Shown here one piece after another: positions 1-7,742 of a stretch of 64,000 bases of DNA (the first letter of the stretch is position 1; the number at the start of each line of letters is the position of its first letter). Where the stretch lies: contig NZ_BOOA01000003.1 in the NCBI RefSeq assembly GCF_016862995.1, positions 1-64,000 of the forward strand, read 5' to 3'. This stretch comes from Acrocarpospora phusangensis. GTDB lineage: Bacteria > Actinomycetota > Actinomycetes > Streptosporangiales > Streptosporangiaceae. The position numbers and the translations under genes were made by a program. The notes under the pieces were generated by a model. It was not told the origin of the DNA and did not search any database. It saw only the letters and a program-made list of their open reading frames with translations.

Positions 1-13
1 GGAGGATCGGCCA

Positions 14-1003
14 ATGTCACAGAAAGGAGCCGTTATGGGAACGCGTGCCCCGGAGCGCCCGGCCGCTCCGCCACGCCCCACCGGGAAACGGCGGAGGTTC
101 AACGGGCGCCACTGGCGCTACCAGGTCGACGTCAAAGGCTCGCCGTACGCCTACGTCGCGCCGTTTTTTCTGTTGTTCTGCGCCTTCGGGCTGTTCCCGC
201 TGCTCTACACGGCCTGGGTCAGCCTGCACGAGTGGACGCTGCTCCAGGACGAGCACCCGTTCGTCGGCCTGGACAACTTCACCGCCGTGGTCCAGGACTC
301 CTACTTCTGGAACGCCACCTTCAACACCCTGTCGATCGGGTTCCTGTCCACCGCGCCGCAGCTGCTGCTGGCGATCTGGCTGGCGCATCTGCTGAACCGG
401 CCGCTGCGCGCCCAGACGGTGTTCCGGGTCACCCTGCTGCTGCCCAACGTGACCAGCGTGGTCGCCGTGGTGGTCATCTTCAGCCAGATCTTCGGGCGGG
501 ACTTCGGGCTGCTCAACTGGGTGCTCTCGATCTTCGGAGCGGGTGAGATCGACTGGCGGGCCGGGACCGGGACCTCGCACATCGCCATCTCGACCATGAT
601 CATGTGGCGGTGGACCGGGTACAACGCGCTCATCCTGCTGGCGGCCATGCAGGCCGTACCCAGGGAGCTGTACGAAGCGGCCACCATCGACGGCGCGAGC
701 AACCTCACCCAGCTGCGCAAGATCACCATTCCGATGGTCCGGCCGACGATCATCTTCGTGGTCATCACCTCGACCATCGGCGCCATGCAGATTTTCGCCG
801 AGCCGCTGCTGTTCGGCGCGTACAGCGTCACGGGCGGCCAGGACCGGCAATACCAGACGCTCGCGCTGTTCATCTACGAGAACTTCGCCCGCCTGGACTT
901 CGGCTACGCCTCGGCCATCTCCTGGATGATGTTCCTCTTCATCGTGGTGATCGCCGGCATCAACTTCCTGCTGACCAGCAGGACGAGGGGGGACCTGCGA
1001 TGA
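14..1003 (+). CDS. Sugar ABC transporter permease (MalF-type, CUT1)
   Basis: A 329-aa integral membrane subunit of a carbohydrate importer. An Arg/Pro-rich cytoplasmic N-terminus of about 45 residues is followed by roughly six hydrophobic segments. The cytoplasmic EAA loop that contacts the ATPase begins near residue 218 (ELYEAATIDGAS) and ends in a conserved PMVRPT. GGAGG at bases 1-5 fits the ATG at 14; an internal ATG at 35 also has an AAAGGAG and cannot be excluded. The solute-binding protein is expected just upstream, outside the window. The gene overlaps the next permease by ATGA. Substrate is inferred to be a beta-glucoside such as cellobiose, because a GH1 beta-glucosidase and a LacI repressor follow. 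Confidence 0.9.
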   Translation: MSQKGAVMGTRAPERPAAPPRPTGKRRRFNGRHWRYQVDVKGSPYAYVAPFFLLFCAFGLFPLLYTAWVSLHEWTLLQDEHPFVGLDNFTAVVQDSYFWNATFNTLSIGFLSTAPQLLLAIWLAHLLNRPLRAQTVFRVTLLLPNVTSVVAVVVIFSQIFGRDFGLLNWVLSIFGAGEIDWRAGTGTSHIAISTMIMWRWTGYNALILLAAMQAVPRELYEAATIDGASNLTQLRKITIPMVRPTIIFVVITSTIGAMQIFAEPLLFGAYSVTGGQDRQYQTLALFIYENFARLDFGYASAISWMMFLFIVVIAGINFLLTSRTRGDLR

Positions 1004-1821
1004 GGGCTGCGAAAGGCATGCGGCTCACCTATCTCACCCTGATGGGCGTCGCCTTCTTCACCGCGCTGCCGCTCTACTTCAGCGTCGTGGTGGCCTCCCG
1101 GGACAACGCGGCGCTGGCCCAGGTGCCGCCGCCGCTGATCCCCGGCGGCAACTTCTTCGAGAACATCGGCCGGGTCTTCGACACCGTGCCGTTCGGGCTG
1201 GCCATGCTCAACTCGGTCATCGTGTCGGGGTCCATCGCCGTGGCGGTGATGTTCTTCTCCACGCTGGCCGGGTTCGCGTTCGCCAAGCTGGCGTTCCGCG
1301 GCCGGCAGGCGCTGCTGCTGATCACCGTGGGCACCATGATGGTGCCGTCGCTGCTCGGCATGATCCCGCTCTACATGCTGATGGTGAAGCTGGAGTGGAC
1401 CGGCAGCATCTACGCGCTGATCGTGCCCGGCCTGGTCAACGCGTTCGGCGTCTTCTTCATGACGCAGTACCTCTCCCGCGCGCTGCCCACCGAGCTGCTC
1501 GAGGCGGGACGGGTGGACGGCTGCACGACCTGGGGCCTGGTCTGGCACGTGGTCTTTCCGGCCGCCCGCCCGGCCGCCGCCGTGCTCGGCATGCTCACGT
1601 TCATGAACGCCTGGAACGACTACATGTGGCCGCTGCTCGTGCTCACGCCGGAGAACCCGACCGTGCAGGTGGCCCTGTCCACCCTCGCCGCGGGCTACGT
1701 CAACGACTACGTGATGGGCCTGGCCGGTACGGCACTGGGCACCCTGCCGCTGGTCATCGTCTTCGCGTTGCTCGGCAAACACATCATCGGAGGAATCATG
1801 CAGGGAGCGGTCAAGGGATGA
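1000..1821 (+). CDS. Sugar ABC transporter permease (MalG-type, CUT1)
   Basis: The 273-aa partner permease. The start ATG at 1000 shares bases with the upstream TGA, so the two subunits are translationally coupled. Six hydrophobic segments are visible, and the EAA loop (ELLEAGRVDGCT, about residue 165) lies before the last two, as in MalG-type proteins. The C-terminus is short and basic (MQGAVKG). The pair forms the membrane channel of a CUT1 importer. No ATPase gene is present in the window; actinomycete CUT1 systems often share one MsiK-type ATPase encoded elsewhere. The gene overlaps the GH1 gene by ATGA. Confidence 0.9.
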   Translation: MRAAKGMRLTYLTLMGVAFFTALPLYFSVVVASRDNAALAQVPPPLIPGGNFFENIGRVFDTVPFGLAMLNSVIVSGSIAVAVMFFSTLAGFAFAKLAFRGRQALLLITVGTMMVPSLLGMIPLYMLMVKLEWTGSIYALIVPGLVNAFGVFFMTQYLSRALPTELLEAGRVDGCTTWGLVWHVVFPAARPAAAVLGMLTFMNAWNDYMWPLLVLTPENPTVQVALSTLAAGYVNDYVMGLAGTALGTLPLVIVFALLGKHIIGGIMQGAVKG

Positions 1822-3242
1822 CGTCGACCATCGAGACTCGGGGGCGTGGGAAGGTCGAACCCTCGGCACAGGCTTCCTCCGTGGTCTTTCCCGACGGCTT
1901 CATCTGGGGCGCGGCCACCGCCTCCTATCAGATCGAGGGGGCCGCGCGCGAGGACGGCCGAGGTCCGTCGATCTGGGACACCTTCTCGCGGACGCCCGGC
2001 CGGGTGACCGACGGGCACACCGGCGACGTGGCCTGTGACCACTACCACCGCTACCGCGAGGACGTCGGGCTGATGGCCGGCCTGGGGCTCGCCGTGTACC
2101 GGTTCTCCACGGCCTGGCCGCGGGTCGTGCCGGACGGCTCCGGCCCGGTCAACCCGCGGGGTCTCGACTTCTACGACAAGCTGGTCGACGAGCTGCTCGG
2201 GGCGGGCATCACGCCCTATGTCACGCTTTATCACTGGGATCTTCCGCAGAACCTGGAGGATCGGGGCGGGTGGGCCAACCGGGACACCGCTTACCGGTTC
2301 GGCGACTACGCGCAGGCCGTACAGCGGCGGCTCGGGGATCGGGTGCGGACCTGGACCACCTTGAACGAGCCGTGGGTGTCGGCGTTCCTCGGCTACTGCA
2401 GCGGGGTGCACGCGCCGGGACGCCGGTCGGAGGCGGACGCGTTCAAGGCCACCCACCACCTGCTGCTCGCGCACGGGCTGGCCGCCCAGGCGCTCACCGG
2501 GGAGCTCGCGCTCACCCTCAACCTGGCGCCCGTGGTCACGCCCGCGCAGGCCCTCGACCCCTCGGCGCCGATCTCCGACGCCGACCGGGAGGCGGTGAAC
2601 CGGATCGACGCGCTGCTCAACCGGCAGTTCATCGACCCGGCGCTGCGCGGCGCGTACCCGCCGGAGGTCCTGGAGATCGCGGCGCGGCACGGCGGCCTCG
2701 ACCACATCAGGGACGGCGACCTGGAGATCATCCATCAGCCCATCGACCTGCTCGGCATCAACTACTACAACCCGTGCGTCGTGGAGTCGGCCCCCGGCAC
2801 GCCGGCCCACGAGGCGTACCCGGGCTCCGAGGGCATCGGCTTCGCCAGCCTGGACGTGCCGTCCACCGCGATGGGCTGGCCCATCATCCCGTCCGGCCTC
2901 TCCTCCCTGCTCGTACGGCTCAGCCAGGACTACCCCGAGGTCGGGCTGATCGTCACCGAGAACGGCGCCGCGTTCGACGACGTCGTGGTGGGCGACCGGG
3001 TCCCGGACGCCGACCGGGTGGCCTACCTGGACGGCCATCTGCGCGCCGCGCACGCCGCCATCGAGGCCGGCGCGGATCTGCGGGGTTACCTCGTCTGGTC
3101 ATTGCTGGACAATTTCGAATGGGCCGAGGGATACCACCTGAGGTTCGGCATCGTCCGCGTGGACTACGGCACGCAGCGCCGGCTGCTCAAGGACAGCGCG
3201 CTGTGGTACCGCGGGGTCATCCAGCGAAACGGAATCGATTGA
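1818..3242 (+). CDS. GH1 beta-glucosidase
   Basis: A 474-aa cytoplasmic glycoside hydrolase of family 1, a retaining beta-glucosidase expected to cleave imported cellobiose or other beta-glucosides. The family start motif (FIWGAATASYQIEGA) is followed by the acid/base motif TLNEPW with Glu184 and the nucleophile motif VTENG with Glu381; the glycone-site WSLLDNFEW is near the C-terminus. Length is typical (450-480 aa). The start ATG overlaps the permease stop. The stop codon TGA (3240-3242) lies inside the TTGA that borders the TnpB element, so the insertion has not altered the protein. Confidence 0.93.
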   Translation: MTSTIETRGRGKVEPSAQASSVVFPDGFIWGAATASYQIEGAAREDGRGPSIWDTFSRTPGRVTDGHTGDVACDHYHRYREDVGLMAGLGLAVYRFSTAWPRVVPDGSGPVNPRGLDFYDKLVDELLGAGITPYVTLYHWDLPQNLEDRGGWANRDTAYRFGDYAQAVQRRLGDRVRTWTTLNEPWVSAFLGYCSGVHAPGRRSEADAFKATHHLLLAHGLAAQALTGELALTLNLAPVVTPAQALDPSAPISDADREAVNRIDALLNRQFIDPALRGAYPPEVLEIAARHGGLDHIRDGDLEIIHQPIDLLGINYYNPCVVESAPGTPAHEAYPGSEGIGFASLDVPSTAMGWPIIPSGLSSLLVRLSQDYPEVGLIVTENGAAFDDVVVGDRVPDADRVAYLDGHLRAAHAAIEAGADLRGYLVWSLLDNFEWAEGYHLRFGIVRVDYGTQRRLLKDSALWYRGVIQRNGID

Positions 3243-3420
3243 CTTCCTCCCTCTCCTAAAGGAGGGGGAGTCCCACCTTCACAGGTGAGCTTTCCCGCTT
3301 CACCGCCGATCGCCGAAGGGAGGACCCTTGCGGTCTCACATCAGCTCCACGGGCCGACACGGCAAGACCTGCCGCCAGGATGTTCTTCGCGGCGTTGACG
3401 TCCCTGTCGTGCAGGGTGCC
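3243..3420 (-). ncRNA. Predicted omega RNA of the TnpB element (approximate)
   Basis: In known TnpB systems the guide RNA scaffold comes from the 3' part of tnpB plus the right end, and the guide is the flanking host DNA. Here the scaffold would end at the right-end hairpin (about 3246-3270) and the following TCAA, and the guide would start at 3238 on the minus strand (TCGATTCCGTTTCGCTGG, inside the beta-glucosidase gene). The 5' limit is a guess. This is inferred from family behaviour; only the hairpin and TCAA are seen. Confidence 0.35.
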
Positions 3421-4455
3421 GCATCCCGGGCACGTCCAGTGCCGGGTGCTCAGCGACAGCGCGGGAAGCAGATGCCCGCACGCCGAGCAGGTTTTCGAGC
3501 TGGGGAGCCAGCGGTCGATCACGATCAGGTGGCGTCCGTATTTCGCGGTCTTGTACTCCAGCATGCGGCGGAAGGCGCCCCACCCGCAGTCGGAGATCGC
3601 CTTCGCCAGCGACCGGTTACCGGCCATGCCCCTGACGTTCAGGTCTTCGATCACGATCACGTCGTGGTCGCGGACCAGGCGGGCGCTGGTCTTGTGCAGG
3701 AAATCGGCGCGGGCCGCTTTCACCTTCCGGTGGGCGCGGGCGACCTTGGCCTTGGCCTTGGCCCGGTTGGCCGATCCGGTTTGCTTGCGGGCCATGCGCC
3801 GCTGGTAGCGGGCCAGGCTCGCAGCTCTGCGCTCCAGGTGGCGCGGGTTGGCGATCTTCTCCCCTTCCGAGGTGACCGCGAAGTCCTTGATCCCCACGTC
3901 AACACCCACCATGGCGCCGGTCGTGGGAGCCTGCTCGGGTTCCGCGACGTCCACGGCGAAGGACACATACCAGCGTCCGCACGGGTCACGCGAGATGGTC
4001 ACCGTGGTCGGGTCGATCGCTGCGGGGTCGATGCCGGGCCAGGACCACACGAAGGCCAGCGGCGTGTCCATCTTCGCCAGCAACAGCCGCCCGTCGCGGT
4101 AGCGGAAACCCGAACGGGTGTACTCCGCGCTCTGACGGCCGTTGCGGGACTTGTAGCGCGGGTAGCGGGTGCGCCCGGCGAAGAAGCTGGTGAACGCCAC
4201 CTGCTGGTGGCGGATCGCCTGCTGCAACGGGACCGAGGACACCTCGTTCAGCCATGCGGTCTCGCTGCCGGCTTTCATCGCCGTCAGGTGGGCGTTGGCC
4301 TGCACGAAGTTGGTCTTGACCTGCTCGCGGTGGAAGCGCTGGTGCCGCCAGGCGAGGGTCTGGTTCCATACGAAGCGGACGCAGCCGAAGGTGCGGTTCA
4401 GCACGCTGGCCTGTTCGGGTGCCGGGTAGGCCCGGCACTTGTACGCCGTCCGCAT
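3256..4455 (-). CDS. tnpB: TnpB RNA-guided nuclease (IS605 OrfB family)
   Basis: A 399-aa TnpB of normal length. The N-terminal OrfB motif (YKCRAYPAPEQ) is followed by a split RuvC domain with all three acidic residues: Asp186 in GVDVGIKDFA, Glu270 in VIEDLNV and the DRD at 350-352 before VNAAKN. A zinc finger (CSACG and CPGCG) lies between the last two. TnpB proteins are omega-RNA-guided DNA nucleases that cut the empty site and help retain the element. The start ATG at 4455 is chosen because residues further upstream would come from the antisense of the LacI gene. The stop codon lies inside the right-end hairpin, as is usual. Confidence 0.92.
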   Translation of the reverse strand: MRTAYKCRAYPAPEQASVLNRTFGCVRFVWNQTLAWRHQRFHREQVKTNFVQANAHLTAMKAGSETAWLNEVSSVPLQQAIRHQQVAFTSFFAGRTRYPRYKSRNGRQSAEYTRSGFRYRDGRLLLAKMDTPLAFVWSWPGIDPAAIDPTTVTISRDPCGRWYVSFAVDVAEPEQAPTTGAMVGVDVGIKDFAVTSEGEKIANPRHLERRAASLARYQRRMARKQTGSANRAKAKAKVARAHRKVKAARADFLHKTSARLVRDHDVIVIEDLNVRGMAGNRSLAKAISDCGWGAFRRMLEYKTAKYGRHLIVIDRWLPSSKTCSACGHLLPALSLSTRHWTCPGCGTLHDRDVNAAKNILAAGLAVSARGADVRPQGSSLRRSAVKRESSPVKVGLPLL

Positions 4456-4557
4456 AAAATTGACTTTACTGAATCCATCTGCTTTGGATAAGCCGAACGC
4501 CGTGGCTCCGGCTTTCCTCCCCGCTCTGAAGGACGGGGTCTCCACCTTGAGGTACCG

Positions 4558-5553
4558 ATGAAACGTCCTACCTTGGAGGCCGTGGCCGCCAGGGCCGGTG
4601 TGTCCAAGTCCACTGTCTCCCGGGTCGTGAACGGTGACACGACGGTGACCCCCGACTTCCGCGAGGTCGTGCTGCGCGCGGTCAACGAGCTGGGCTACGT
4701 GCCCAACTCGGTGGCCCGCAGCCTGGTCACCCAGCGGACCAACTCGATCGCGCTCATCGTCTCCGACCCTCCCGCCGGGCTGTTCTCCGACGATCCGATG
4801 TTCTCCGCCGTGGTCCGGTCGGCCAGCCGGGCCCTGGAGGCGGCCAGCAAACAGGTCGTGCTGATGCTGGCCGGCTCGGACGAGAGCCGCCTGCGGGTGC
4901 AGGAGTACATCGCCGCCGGGCACGTGGACGGCGTCATGCTGGTCTCCTTCTACGGCGCCGATCCGCTGCCCGCGGCGCTGGTACGCATGGGGTTGCCGAT
5001 CGCGTCGTTCGGGAAACCGGTGTCGGCGCCGTCCATGCCGTACGTGGACAACGACAACCACGACGGCGCCGCCCAGGCCGTACGGCATCTGCTGGAGCGG
5101 GGGCGGCGGCGGATCGCGACCATCTCCGGGCCGCTGGACATGATCGCGGCCCAGGACCGGCTGACCGGCTACCGGGACACGCTCCGGGACACCGGCAGGC
5201 GCTCGATCATCGCGGTCGGGGACTTCACCCGGGTCTCCGGCGACCAGGCGATGGGCCAGCTGCTGGAGGACGACCCGGGGCTCGATGCGGTGTTCGCGGC
5301 CAACGACCTGATGGCGATCGGGGCGCTGCACGCGCTGCGGCGGGCGGGCCGGCGGGTCCCCGACGACGTGTCGGTGGTCGGCTACGACGACATCGAGGCG
5401 GCGCTCTACACCGATCCGCCGCTGACCACGGTGCGCAGCCCGATGGCCGACCAGGCGCTGGCCGTGGTCAGCCAGCTGCTGGGCCTGTTCGAGGGCGGGT
5501 CACCCGATCCCGTCATCATGCCGACGGAACTGGTGGTGAGGGAGTCGAGCTAG
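4558..5553 (+). CDS. LacI-family transcriptional repressor
   Basis: A 331-aa sugar-responsive regulator. The N-terminal helix-turn-helix is classical (TLEAVAARAGVSKSTVSRVV, residues 4-23), followed by the hinge helix (NSVARSL) and a periplasmic-binding-protein-like effector domain from about residue 60 (NSIALIVSDP). It probably represses the permease/beta-glucosidase operon upstream. The ATG lies 7 nt after the TnpB element, and its ribosome site GAGG (4549-4552) straddles the element border. Before insertion the gene would have followed the beta-glucosidase stop codon by only 7 nt. Confidence 0.92.
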   Translation: MKRPTLEAVAARAGVSKSTVSRVVNGDTTVTPDFREVVLRAVNELGYVPNSVARSLVTQRTNSIALIVSDPPAGLFSDDPMFSAVVRSASRALEAASKQVVLMLAGSDESRLRVQEYIAAGHVDGVMLVSFYGADPLPAALVRMGLPIASFGKPVSAPSMPYVDNDNHDGAAQAVRHLLERGRRRIATISGPLDMIAAQDRLTGYRDTLRDTGRRSIIAVGDFTRVSGDQAMGQLLEDDPGLDAVFAANDLMAIGALHALRRAGRRVPDDVSVVGYDDIEAALYTDPPLTTVRSPMADQALAVVSQLLGLFEGGSPDPVIMPTELVVRESS

Positions 5554-5634
5554 GTCTCACCCTGCAGTAAGCAAATGCACCAATTCGAGCTGGTATTAGT
5601 GGTATTGATGCATTCACGGACGCTTGGGGAGCAT

Positions 5635-7011
5635 ATGTCCGTAAAGCTCGGATTGGTGGATCTGCGGGACGCCGAATACTCCTACCTCGACGCGCGGGGG
5701 CACGTCTACCTCGACTACACGGGGTCCGGGCTGCCCTCGCGTCACCAGATCCGCGCCCACGCCGAACGGGTGATCGGCGGCTGCTACGGGAATCCGCATT
5801 CCCAGAACCCCACCTCCAGCGCGGCGACCGCCCTGGTGGACGGCGCGCGGGCGGCCATCCTCGCCTATTTCAACGCCTCTCCCGACGAGTACGCGGTGAT
5901 CTTCACCGCCAACGCCACCGGGGCCTGCCGGCTGGTCGGCGAGGCCTATCCGTTCGGCCCGGAGACCCGGCTCGTGCTGACGAGCGACAACCACAATTCG
6001 ATCAACGGCATCCGCGAGTACGCGCGAGCGCGCGACGCCGAGGTCACGACCATCGGAATGGTCAGCCCCGAACTGCGGGTGGACGAGGGCGAACTCCTCT
6101 ACGCGCTGGACGGCACCCGGGGACTGCTCGCTTTCCCCGCCCAGAGCAATTTCACGGGTGTCCAGCATCCGCTGCGCTGGGTCAGCGAGGCGCGGGCGCG
6201 CGGCTACGACGTGCTGCTCGACGCCGCCGCCTTCGTGCCCGCCAACCGGCTCGATCTCAGCGTGATCCGTCCGGACTTCGTGCCGGTCAGCTGGTACAAG
6301 ATCTTCGGGTATCCGACGGGCGTCGGGTGCCTGATCGCGCGCCGCGAGGCCCTGTCGCGACTTATCCGTCCATGGTTCGCGGGCGGCACGATCAAGGCCG
6401 TCAGCGCGTACGGCAACTGGCATGTCTTCAACGAGGACGAGAGCGCGTTCGAGGATGGCACCCTCAACTTCCTGTCCATCCCCGACGTGGAGGTCGGGCT
6501 GGCCTGGATCGCGGCGATCGGCATCGACGCCATCCACGATCATGTGACCCGGCTGACCGGGGTGCTGCTGGACCGGCTCACGTCCTTACGCCACCGGAAC
6601 GGCGCGCCCTTCGTGAGCGTGTACGGCCCTACGGACACGCGTGATCGCGGTGCCACCGTCACCTTCAACTTCCGTACGCCCGAGGGTGACGTCGTCGACG
6701 AGCGCGATGTGGCACGTTCCTCGGCCGCTGCCGGCATATCGCTGCGGACCGGCTGCTTCTGCAATCCGGGGGCCGGTGAGGGAGCGTTCGCCATTGACGA
6801 GACTTTGCTGGCGGGGCCGTACTTCCATGCCGATCTGACCCTGGATGACTATCTGCACGCCCTGGGGTTGCCCAGTGGGGGAGCCGTCCGGGTTTCCCTC
6901 GGGCTGGCGTCCAATGTCGCGGACATCGACCGTTTCATCGAGTTCGCGACCGAGGCGTATCTGAACCGGGTGCCGGACTACGCGGACCTCGCGCCGCGTC
7001 TGCGCTGCTGA
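5635..7011 (+). CDS. Class V aminotransferase-fold protein, MOCOS-like
   Basis: A 458-aa PLP enzyme of the cysteine desulfurase superfamily, closest by motif to the N-terminal domain of molybdenum cofactor sulfurase. Seen: YLDYTGSG near residue 22, NPHSQNPTS, the PLP lysine in SWYKIFGYPTGVG (Lys222) and the active-site cysteine loop RTGCFCNPGA (Cys374/Cys376). MOCOS-type enzymes move sulfur from cysteine to Mo cofactor. No MOSC domain follows, so the acceptor is unknown. ATG 5635 is chosen because GGGGAG precedes it, although the spacing of 3 nt is short; in-frame ATGs at 5575 and 5608 lack a ribosome site. Confidence 0.8.
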   Translation: MSVKLGLVDLRDAEYSYLDARGHVYLDYTGSGLPSRHQIRAHAERVIGGCYGNPHSQNPTSSAATALVDGARAAILAYFNASPDEYAVIFTANATGACRLVGEAYPFGPETRLVLTSDNHNSINGIREYARARDAEVTTIGMVSPELRVDEGELLYALDGTRGLLAFPAQSNFTGVQHPLRWVSEARARGYDVLLDAAAFVPANRLDLSVIRPDFVPVSWYKIFGYPTGVGCLIARREALSRLIRPWFAGGTIKAVSAYGNWHVFNEDESAFEDGTLNFLSIPDVEVGLAWIAAIGIDAIHDHVTRLTGVLLDRLTSLRHRNGAPFVSVYGPTDTRDRGATVTFNFRTPEGDVVDERDVARSSAAAGISLRTGCFCNPGAGEGAFAIDETLLAGPYFHADLTLDDYLHALGLPSGGAVRVSLGLASNVADIDRFIEFATEAYLNRVPDYADLAPRLRC

Positions 7012-7016
7012 GCGGC

Positions 7017-7442
7017 TCAGCGGTGGAGGGACCACTCGACGCCGGGGCAGCGGTTCATGACCACGTCGAGGCCGGCGGCCTGGGCGCGGAGGGCGGACGG
7101 GACGTCGATGACGTCTAAGGGGAGCCAGATGGCGCCGGCCTTGATGGTGATCGCCTGGGTGATGGGTTCCGCGGCGTGGGCGGAGCGGCGGTAGACGGCC
7201 ACGACGTCGACGGGGCCGGGAATGTCGAGCAGGGTGGGGTAGCCCTTCTCGCCGAGGACGGTCTCCGCCAGCGGGTGCACGGGCACGATGGTCCGGCCGC
7301 GTCGCTGGAGGAGCCTGGCCTGGTCGTACGCGGTCCGGCTGGGGTTGTCCGACAGCCCGACGAAGGCCCAGGTCTGGGCGTCGTGCAGGAGTCGCCGGAT
7401 GACGGTCAGGTCGGCGAAACGATCGCCCGCGCGGGGGTCCAT
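7017..7442 (-). CDS. CoA-binding protein (YccU-type Rossmann fold)
   Basis: A 141-aa single-domain protein. The segment WAFVGLSDNPSRTAYDQA near the N-terminus is the nucleotide-binding turn of the CoA_binding family, followed by the typical TIVPVHP and a C-terminal NRCPGVEW. Biochemical role is unknown; relatives bind CoA. The gene converges with the MOCOS-like gene, 5 bp apart. GAAGGAG lies 2 nt before the chosen ATG, which is close, so an upstream in-frame start (ATG 7475) remains possible. Confidence 0.8.
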   Translation of the reverse strand: MDPRAGDRFADLTVIRRLLHDAQTWAFVGLSDNPSRTAYDQARLLQRRGRTIVPVHPLAETVLGEKGYPTLLDIPGPVDVVAVYRRSAHAAEPITQAITIKAGAIWLPLDVIDVPSALRAQAAGLDVVMNRCPGVEWSLHR

Positions 7443-7742
7443 GGCTCCTTCAACATCGGGGACGCCGAGAACCATCCAGGGCCGCGAACCCGGCTGTTCA
7501 GATCGTCCTCCCCATTCGCACATATTCGGAAAAATGCGCTGATGACAATGCCCCCGCACCACGAGCCACACCGGCAGTCAACGCGGATACGAGTAATATT
7601 CACCTCCGGTCGAGGCCCAGGTGAGAGGCCACTTCACGGCCGCACCCGTGATGTTTGCCCATGCGTCATTGGTTGAATTTGTAACTAGGAACTCATCGGG
7701 TTATCCGTAATTCTCTCTGTAGAGGAAAGCAGGGAGATGGCC
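7443..7742. other. Intergenic region upstream of the lanthipeptide operon
   Basis: About 300 bp between divergent genes. It is less GC-rich than its surroundings near 7660-7715 and must hold the promoter of the lanthipeptide operon, but no convincing -35/-10 pair or regulator palindrome was found. AGGGAG at 7731-7736 is the only clear ribosome site. Confidence 0.5.

Larger units (their letters stand above)
3239..4550 (-). mobile_element. IS200/IS605-type element, tnpB only
   Basis: An element of about 1.3 kb lying between TTGA at 3239-3242 and TTGA at 4547-4550 (TCAA on the tnpB strand). Each end carries a similar, directly oriented stem-loop block of about 36 nt, at 3243-3277 and 4513-4548: TTCCTCCC, a short loop with AAGG, GGGG, then TCCACCTT or TCCCACCTT. 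Subterminal hairpins in the same orientation are the hallmark of this family, which moves as single-stranded DNA. There is no tnpA (Y1 transposase), so it depends on a TnpA elsewhere or is immobile. Exact cleavage positions are inferred. Confidence 0.75.

Noticed and set aside
4456-5331. A longer reading of the TnpB frame (691 codons) into the LacI gene
   Set aside because: The extra 292 codons are antisense to the LacI gene and show no OrfB similarity; the family start motif follows the ATG at 4455.
7737-7742. ATG 7737 as the LanKC start
   Set aside because: AGGGAG touches this ATG with no spacer; the GTG at 7743 has the normal 6-nt spacing.
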